DNA from: SHZI01 sp964407855
GTDB lineage: Bacteria; Pseudomonadota; Gammaproteobacteria; Steroidobacterales; GCA-2729495
Direction of reading: 5' to 3'
NCBI GenBank assembly: GCA_964407855.1
Contig: CAYOXI010000009.1
Location: forward strand, 1-56,212
DNA length: 56,212 bases
Shown here: piece by piece, positions 51,592 to 56,212 of the stretch
Numbering within the stretch: the first letter of the stretch is position 1
How the letters are laid out: each line of letters starts with the position of its first letter
The notes under the pieces: generated by a model
What the model saw: only the letters and a program-made list of their open reading frames with translations
What the model was told of the DNA's origin: nothing
The model's database searches: none
Made by a program: the position numbers and the translations under genes

Positions 51592-52002
51592 TTAGGGCAG
51601 GAAATCCTCCAGCCGATTGCCGGCGATCAGGTTTTCCATTGCGTTGAAATGCACGTCGAGGCTGAATACCGCGTAGCCGTATTGCATGGCGACGGCGGCG
51701 ATCCACAGATCGTTGGTCGGTACTGGCCGGCCCGTCCGCCGCAGGCCGGAAAAGATTGCAGCATAGTGCTCCGCGGTTTCAGCATCGATGGCGAGCTGGC
51801 GGACGCGGGGGGTGCGCAGAAACTCGTCGAGCTCGCGACGGTTTCTCGCCACCTGGCTGCCGCACGCGAATCCGGCCAGCAGCTCACCCAGCACCGTGGG
51901 GCACAGTCCGATTTCAGGCGCACGGCGCAGCACCGCGACAGCTTGCGGATCGCCGCGCTTGAAGGCGGCATAGGCGTTGGTGTCGATCAGGATCCGCTTC
52001 AA
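51592..52002 (-). CDS. PIN-domain toxin (VapC/FitB type)
   Basis: 136 residues with all four expected acidic residues: Asp7 (LIDTNAY), Glu40 (VLGELLAG), Asp98 (TNDLWIAA) and Asp116 (SLDVHF). It is an RNase-type toxin by family. The ATG overlaps the antitoxin stop as ATGA (51999-52002). Unlike the pair to the left, this one looks complete. Confidence 0.88.
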   Translation of the reverse strand: MKRILIDTNAYAAFKRGDPQAVAVLRRAPEIGLCPTVLGELLAGFACGSQVARNRRELDEFLRTPRVRQLAIDAETAEHYAAIFSGLRRTGRPVPTNDLWIAAVAMQYGYAVFSLDVHFNAMENLIAGNRLEDFLP

Positions 52003-52256
52003 CGCCAGAGCGCTTCGTCGACCTGTCCAAAAGTGGCGGTTGCGCGCTCGAACTCGCGCGCGTCGCGCGCGTGCCAGGTGCCGGCCAGATGATCAAGGTC
52101 GGTGTTTTCCACGGCCCTGGTCCCGCTGCCCTCTCCGGCCTCGCTGTTCAGCATCTCGGTAATCAGCCGGTTGAGGCTGATACCGCGCCGTCTGGCGGTC
52201 TGCTTGAGCTTGCGCAGGGCCTGTTCCCCGACGCCGCGCACACTGAGATTTGCCAT
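51999..52256 (-). CDS. Ribbon-helix-helix antitoxin (FitA-like)
   Basis: 85 residues from the ATG at 52256. The N-terminal RHH strand/helix is MANLSVRGVGEQALRKLKQT followed by ARRRGISLNRLITEML. The C-terminal toxin-binding tail ends GQVDEALWR. The frame continues 14 codons upstream without conservation. It pairs with the PIN toxin it overlaps and probably represses its own promoter. Confidence 0.87.
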   Translation of the reverse strand: MANLSVRGVGEQALRKLKQTARRRGISLNRLITEMLNSEAGEGSGTRAVENTDLDHLAGTWHARDAREFERATATFGQVDEALWR

Positions 52257-52346
52257 GCTATCACTCCAGCTATCATCTGCTGGCACGAATGCTAGCACAG
52301 CTTACGACGACGACATGCCAAGGATGTGGCAATTTCAGGCGTTGTT

Positions 52347-52472
52347 TTAGGCCTCCGACAACTCCTGCACAGGTTCCTTCCGCCGCCGCAGCCAGCCGAG
52401 CAGCCCCAGCGCACCGCCGAAGAGCCAGGCGGCGGGCCATTGGTCGGGGCACCACTCAACTGCCGATGCCAT
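52347..52472 (-). pseudogene. Exosortase-type C-terminal anchor remnant or small membrane protein
   Basis: The minus-strand frame ends WPAAWLFGGALGLLGWLRRRK-EPVQELSEA. This resembles the VPLPAAxWLFGSALLGLxxxRRRK tail of PEP-CTERM/VPLPA-type sorted proteins: a Pro-rich motif, one hydrophobic helix, then a basic cluster. Only about 41 codons can be assigned, with an ATG at 52472 but no signal peptide. A detached sorting tail is more likely than a real small protein. Confidence 0.45.
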
Positions 52473-52490
52473 CCCGCCTATACTTGCCGC

Positions 52491-52688
52491 ATGGAGGAGC
52501 CAATTCATCCCGTCCACCTCGAGGCCCTGAAGCGTGCCACCCCGGCGCAGAAGCTTGAGGCGGTTGCGGCGCTTTATGGGGCGGGCATCCGGCTGCGGAT
52601 GGCCGGCCTGCGCATGACTCACCCGAACTGGACCGACGCCCAGCTCGAGACCGAGGCGCGCCGCTCGCTGCGCCATGCCGGCACCTGA
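52491..52688 (+). CDS. Small partner protein of a nucleotidyltransferase pair
   Basis: 65 residues: HLEALKRATPAQKLEAVAAL, then AAGIRLRMAGLRMTHPNWTD-like helical sequence (TPAQKL...LYGAGIRLRMAGLRMTHPNW-TDAQLETEARR). Small proteins of this kind are found directly upstream of, and overlapping, AbiEii-like nucleotidyltransferase genes in many proteobacteria. It overlaps the next gene by 14 bp. Function unproven; antitoxin-like by arrangement only. Confidence 0.65.
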   Translation: MEEPIHPVHLEALKRATPAQKLEAVAALYGAGIRLRMAGLRMTHPNWTDAQLETEARRSLRHAGT

Positions 52689-53046
52689 CCCCCTCGCGCC
52701 ATTCATCGAGCCGCTGGAACGGCTGGGGCTGCCCTACTGCATTACCGGGTCGGTCGCCGCCAGCGTTTACGGCGAGCCGCGATTGACCGCCGACATCGAC
52801 ATCGTCCTGGTGTTACAGCAACGCGACATCCCTAAACTTCAGTCAGCGTTTCCCGAGGCGGGGTATTTCTTGCGGCCGACAGAAGTGATGCGCAAGCTCG
52901 AGTTCCTGCGCGAAGGCGGGTCGGACAAGCACGTGCGGGATATCCGGTACATCCTCGCCGCGACGGCGGTTGACCAGGCATTTATCGACACCGAGGTCGG
53001 TCGCCGGGACCTGCACGCTCAGTGGCTCAGGATGGCGCAGTCATAG
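52675..53046 (+). CDS. AbiEii-like nucleotidyltransferase with internal deletion
   Basis: 123 residues. The N-terminal NTase signature is intact: YCITGSVAASVYGEPRLTAD-IDIVL, with the GS motif and the DxD acidic pair. Related proteins are about 160-180 aa. Here the sequence goes from AGYFLRPTEV straight to MRKLEFLREGGSDKHVRDIR, skipping the segment that usually holds a third acidic residue. It is probably inactive or reduced in function. Its 3' end overlaps the convergent mscS gene by 20 bp. Confidence 0.65.
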   Translation: MPAPDPLAPFIEPLERLGLPYCITGSVAASVYGEPRLTADIDIVLVLQQRDIPKLQSAFPEAGYFLRPTEVMRKLEFLREGGSDKHVRDIRYILAATAVDQAFIDTEVGRRDLHAQWLRMAQS

Positions 53047-54178
53047 TAGGCGTCACCTTGTCCGTGCCGTCCGCGCCTGCGGCCGCATCGGCGTAGCGCA
53101 GGTGCACTTCCCGCTGGGGGAAGGCGAAGACGATCCCGGCAGCATTGAAGGCGTGGTAGATCTCGCAGTTCAGTTCATGCGACACGAGCCCCCGCAGGGC
53201 CGGGTCCTCGATCCAGCACAGCATCTCGAACTGCAGGCCGGACTCCGCGAGCTGGCGCAGCCGCATCCGTGGCTCGGGCTTCTTGCACACCAGCACGTGG
53301 GCGGAGGCGGCGGCCAGCATCAGCTCCATCGCCTTTTCGATATTGGAGCCGTAGACCACCTCGACCGGAATCCGCAGCCGGTAGGTGCCGGATGGGCCAC
53401 CTGACTCATTGATGATCTTCGCGCGGCCCATGATGCCGTTCGGGATGCTGACTTCCACATCGTCCCGGGTCAGCAGCCGCGTACTGCGCAGACCGATATG
53501 CGTGACCGCACCCCGCTCGCCGGTGTCGAGCACGATGTAGTCGCCGATGCTGTAGGGCTTGTCCGTCAGGATGGCAATGCCGGCCACCAGGTTGCCGAGG
53601 GTGTCCTGGGCTGCAAAGGACAGGGCCAGGCCGAGGATGCCGGCGGAGGCCACCAGCCCCGTGACGTTGACGTCCCAGGCTAGCAGCATCGCGTAGGTGC
53701 CGGCCAGGAACAGGACCACCACCACGGTATTGCGCAGGAGTGGCGCCGTGGCCGGCTGCGCAAAGGCCGGGGCCGGCTGGCGCTGGCCCAGTGCCTCCAG
53801 CAGCAGCCGGACACCCCCGATGCCGAAGCCCAGCCACAGCAGGATCAGCAGTGTCTGCAGCAGGCCGACGGTCAAGCGCTCGATACGCGGACCGGGATCG
53901 ATGATGGCCACTGCCACCATGAGCCCGGTGAGGAGCACCGTCATGAAGACCGGGCGCTGGGCCGACCGGACCAGGCTAAGACGCGCGGGCTCCGGCCAGC
54001 TGCGTACGGCCTGACGGAGCAGCGCGCGCACCACGAGCTCGACGACCAGCGCCAGCAGCAGGAAAAGGATGACCACCGCCAGCGCCCGCAGGTAAGGAGC
54101 CGGACCGAGATAATCCAGGCCCTGCTGCGCCAGACTGGTGATGTCGTCCAAGCCCCCGACCCCTACGGCATGCTCCAC
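53027..54178 (-). CDS. MscS-family mechanosensitive ion channel
   Basis: 383 residues: N-terminal transmembrane helices (LRALAVVILFLLLALVVELV, LLQTLLILLWLGFGIGGVRL), the pore-lining helix (VNVTGLVASAGILGLALSFA-AQDTLGNLVAGI), the beta domain (YSIGDYIVLDTGERGAVTHI-GLRSTRLLTRDDVEVSIPN) and the C-terminal vestibule. It opens under membrane tension and protects against hypo-osmotic shock. It lies between small-gene debris and a REP-like cluster. Confidence 0.92.
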   Translation of the reverse strand: MEHAVGVGGLDDITSLAQQGLDYLGPAPYLRALAVVILFLLLALVVELVVRALLRQAVRSWPEPARLSLVRSAQRPVFMTVLLTGLMVAVAIIDPGPRIERLTVGLLQTLLILLWLGFGIGGVRLLLEALGQRQPAPAFAQPATAPLLRNTVVVVLFLAGTYAMLLAWDVNVTGLVASAGILGLALSFAAQDTLGNLVAGIAILTDKPYSIGDYIVLDTGERGAVTHIGLRSTRLLTRDDVEVSIPNGIMGRAKIINESGGPSGTYRLRIPVEVVYGSNIEKAMELMLAAASAHVLVCKKPEPRMRLRQLAESGLQFEMLCWIEDPALRGLVSHELNCEIYHAFNAAGIVFAFPQREVHLRYADAAAGADGTDKVTPTMTAPS

Positions 54179-54236
54179 GCGTCACCTGCGATGCTACCCG
54201 ACTTGAGGAGTGGAATGGCGATGAGGTGAGCGGAGT

Positions 54237-54344
54237 GCGGGCTGACCCGCTTGCCGACTCTGCGGTCTGCCGCCGTGTCGGCAAGCGGGTCAGCCCGCGA
54301 TCCGCGGCAGTACCGCCAGCTCCGGCAAGCGGGCTAGCCCGCCA
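54237..54344. repeat. REP-like palindrome cluster
   Basis: A perfect 22-bp inverted repeat (54237-54258 and 54277-54298; arm begins GCGGGCTGACCCGC) encloses an 18-base loop, itself rich in GC pairs. A third, variant copy (CGGCAAGCGGGCTAGCCCGCC, split across 54323-54343) overlaps the last codons of prfC. Each arm contains its own short palindrome (GGGCTGACCC or GGGCTAGCCC), the shape of repetitive extragenic palindromes. It separates mscS from prfC and may also act as a transcription or mRNA-stability barrier. Confidence 0.7.
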
Positions 54345-55959
54345 GCCGCTGCCCGTGCTCCCGCGTCGCGTGAAAGCCGATGGTGGGCCAGCGCTCGACG
54401 GTGAGCTTCAGGTTGTACTTGTTCGACGACAGGAACACCGGGTTGTCGTCCACGTCCCGGGCGAGCGACAGCGCCTCTTCCTTCTCGAACTTCTTGCGCG
54501 TCGCCTCGTCCGGAAAGACCAGCCAGCGGGCGGTATAGATGTCCACCTCGTCGTAGAGCGCGTCCACGTTGTACTCGGCGGACAGCCGGTGGGCGACGAT
54601 CTCGAACTGCAGGCGCCCCACCGCACCGAGCAACAGCTGTGCGCCCTGGCGCGCGGCAAACACCTGGATCGCGCCTTCCTCGCCCAGTTCCTGCAGACCC
54701 TTCTGTAACTGCTTGCTTTTCATGGGGTCCCGGGGCCGCGCCGAGCGGAACAGTTCGGGCGCGAAGTAGGGGATGCCGCGGAACTTCAGGTCTTCACCCC
54801 GGCTCAGCGTGTCGCCGATCTGCAGCTGGCCGTGGTTGTGGATGCCGATGATGTCGCCGGCCACCGCGCCCTCGCTTGCCACCCGCTCGTTGGCCATGAA
54901 GGTCAGCGCATGCGCGAGCTTCATCTCCTTGCCGGTGCGCAGGTGCCGGGCCCGGACACCGGGCGCATAGCGGCCCGAGCAGATGCGGAAGAAGGCGATG
55001 CGGTCGCGGTGCTTCGGGTCCATGTTGGCCTGGATCTTGAAGACGAAGCCGCTGAAGTTGTCTTCCGCCGGCTGTACCACGCGGGTACCGCCGTCCCGGG
55101 GCTGCGGCGGTGGCGCCCAGTCGATCAGGGCCTGCAGGATTTCCTGCACGCCGAAGTTGTTGATGCCGGAACCGAAGAACACCGGCGACTGCTGACCGGC
55201 CAGGAAGCGGTCGAGATCCAGCGGCGTGCTGGCGTCCCGGATCAGCTGTACGTCGGATCTGAGCTCCTCAAGTTCGTCGGGGAAAAGCTCGGCGAGGCGC
55301 GGATTGTCGAGCCCCTTGATCTGCTCCGCATCCGTGCGCTTCTCCTCGCCCGCCGTGAAGCGCAGCAGGCGGTTCTCGAGCAGGTGCCAGACGCCGCGGA
55401 AGCGCTTGCCCATGCCCATCGGCCAGGTCACCGGTGCGCACTCGATCTTCAGCGTGGCCTCGATCTCCTCCAGCAGCGCCACCGGCGCACGCACTTCGCG
55501 GTCCATCTTGTTGACGAAGGTGATGATCGGCGTGTTGCGCAGCCGGCAGACCTCCAGCAGCTTGATGGTCTGCGCCTCGACGCCCTTGGCCGCGTCGATC
55601 ACCATCACCGCCGCATCCACCGCTGTGAGCACCCGGTAGGTATCCTCGGAAAAGTCCTCGTGGCCCGGCGTATCCAGCAGGTTGATGGTGTGGCCCGCGT
55701 AGTCGAACTGCATCACCGAACTGGTCACCGAGATCCCGCGCTGCTTCTCCACCTCCATCCAGTCGGAGGTTGCATGCCGGGAACTGCGCCGCGCCTTCAC
55801 GGTGCCGGCCAGCTGGATCGCGCCGCCGAAGAGCAGCAGCTTCTCGGTGAGCGTGGTCTTGCCGGCGTCGGGATGCGAGATGATCGCAAACGTGCGCCGC
55901 CGGGCCACTTCCTGGGCCAGCGGAGTCTCGGGCAACACGGTTTTTTCGGGCTGGGACAT
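54334..55959 (-). CDS. prfC: Peptide chain release factor 3
   Basis: GTPase that recycles RF1/RF2 from the ribosome. 541 residues: G1 SHPDAGKTTLTEKLLLFGG, switch II DTPGHEDFSEDTYR, G4 NKMDREVRAP, then the RF3-specific C-terminal domains (KMDPKHRDR-like NMDPKHRDRIAFFRICSG, VGRLQFEIVAHRL). The start MSQPEKTVLPETPLAQEVAR precedes the conserved RRRTFAIISHPDAG. The stop codon lies inside a REP-like palindrome. Confidence 0.97.
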   Translation of the reverse strand: MSQPEKTVLPETPLAQEVARRRTFAIISHPDAGKTTLTEKLLLFGGAIQLAGTVKARRSSRHATSDWMEVEKQRGISVTSSVMQFDYAGHTINLLDTPGHEDFSEDTYRVLTAVDAAVMVIDAAKGVEAQTIKLLEVCRLRNTPIITFVNKMDREVRAPVALLEEIEATLKIECAPVTWPMGMGKRFRGVWHLLENRLLRFTAGEEKRTDAEQIKGLDNPRLAELFPDELEELRSDVQLIRDASTPLDLDRFLAGQQSPVFFGSGINNFGVQEILQALIDWAPPPQPRDGGTRVVQPAEDNFSGFVFKIQANMDPKHRDRIAFFRICSGRYAPGVRARHLRTGKEMKLAHALTFMANERVASEGAVAGDIIGIHNHGQLQIGDTLSRGEDLKFRGIPYFAPELFRSARPRDPMKSKQLQKGLQELGEEGAIQVFAARQGAQLLLGAVGRLQFEIVAHRLSAEYNVDALYDEVDIYTARWLVFPDEATRKKFEKEEALSLARDVDDNPVFLSSNKYNLKLTVERWPTIGFHATREHGQRLAG

Positions 55960-56042
55960 GAGGCGGCGCAGGATACCACCGGCGCTGGCGGTGCTGCCGC
56001 GGATCGCGCGGCGACGTCAGCGGAGCGCGGGCGTTCCTGTGG

Positions 56043-56212
56043 TTACAGCGGCTTCCGGAAACGCATGACCACCTGGTCGGTGCGCCCACGGACGGAGGGG
56101 TCGAAGGCCGACTTGGTGCGATCGTCGGCCGGGTTCATCAGCACGTCGCTCTCCGCCTCCAGCACGAAGCCCGCCGCGGTGATGTCCGCCTTCAGCAGGC
56201 CCGGATCGATGC
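56043..56212 (-). CDS. Predicted methyltransferase, C-terminus (partial, runs off right edge)
   Basis: The last 56 codons are visible: ...IDPGLLKADITAAGFVLEAE, then SDVLMNPADDRTKSAFDPSV, then RGRTDQVVMRFRKPL and TAA. This end is that of the COG4798-type predicted SAM-dependent methyltransferases, many of which carry a signal peptide. The catalytic part lies outside the window. It ends 83 bp upstream of the prfC start; the gap shows nothing. Confidence 0.75.
   Translation of the reverse strand, partial: IDPGLLKADITAAGFVLEAESDVLMNPADDRTKSAFDPSVRGRTDQVVMRFRKPL

Noticed and set aside
1..56212. CRISPR array or cas genes
   Set aside because: No regularly spaced direct repeats and no Cas-like protein were seen anywhere in the window.

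Overview
The window is GC-rich chromosomal DNA of a gammaproteobacterium. The evidence is its housekeeping gene order (guaB-guaA; ndk-rlmN-pilW-rodZ-hisS-yfgM-bamB-der; yajC-secD-secF; queA-tgt) and a fused MrpA/MrpB-type Na+/H+ antiporter. Several details point towards the Xanthomonadales/Nevskiales side (a MetX-family enzyme resembling the serine O-succinyltransferase of Xanthomonas, a reduced isc set), but the order cannot be fixed from this window alone.

Layout. Bases 1-22235 are conserved core. They hold purine synthesis (guaA, guaB), exonuclease VII large subunit, a MetX-type acyltransferase, then a nearly unbroken minus-strand run from trmJ to der. That run covers Fe-S assembly, ndk, RNA modification, type IV pilus assembly, HisRS, outer-membrane assembly and ribosome assembly. 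It is followed by suhB, the SecDF-YajC unit, queuosine genes tgt/queA and tRNA-Leu(CAA). A sliver of IS91-type transposase sits at the extreme left edge.

Directly behind tRNA-Leu the character changes. Bases 22236-40821 are accessory. Two further IS91-like transposase pieces flank an aidB-like gene. A cyclic beta-1,2-glucan synthase and a Rieske oxygenase survive only as fragments. After these come an acyltransferase, a DUF4442 thioesterase-fold protein, a lipoprotein, a metallo-beta-lactamase-fold hydrolase, a membrane protein, and CBS and macro-domain proteins. The most striking locus is TetR / Rieske-PCP_red-SDR fusion / divergent MFS transporter with a perfect 11-bp inverted-repeat operator. 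A run of exported proteins follows: a nitrilase-fold lipoprotein that has lost its catalytic Cys, a small secreted protein, a CpcT/CpeT-like protein and a Tat-exported flavin amine oxidase.

Bases 41075-49531 are an ion-transport block: an AbgT-family transporter, then a CaCA-type Na+/Ca2+ exchanger overlapping the start of a six-gene Mrp operon (mrpAB, C, D, E, F, G). A convergent Crp/Fnr-type regulator ends it. Bases 50400-53046 are small genes and debris: DUF2934 and PilZ proteins, a decayed VapBC fused to a HAF-repeat remnant, an intact PIN/RHH toxin-antitoxin pair, a sorting-signal-like tail, and a nucleotidyltransferase pair with an internal deletion. The right end returns to core genes: mscS, a REP-like palindrome cluster, prfC and the C-terminus of a predicted methyltransferase.
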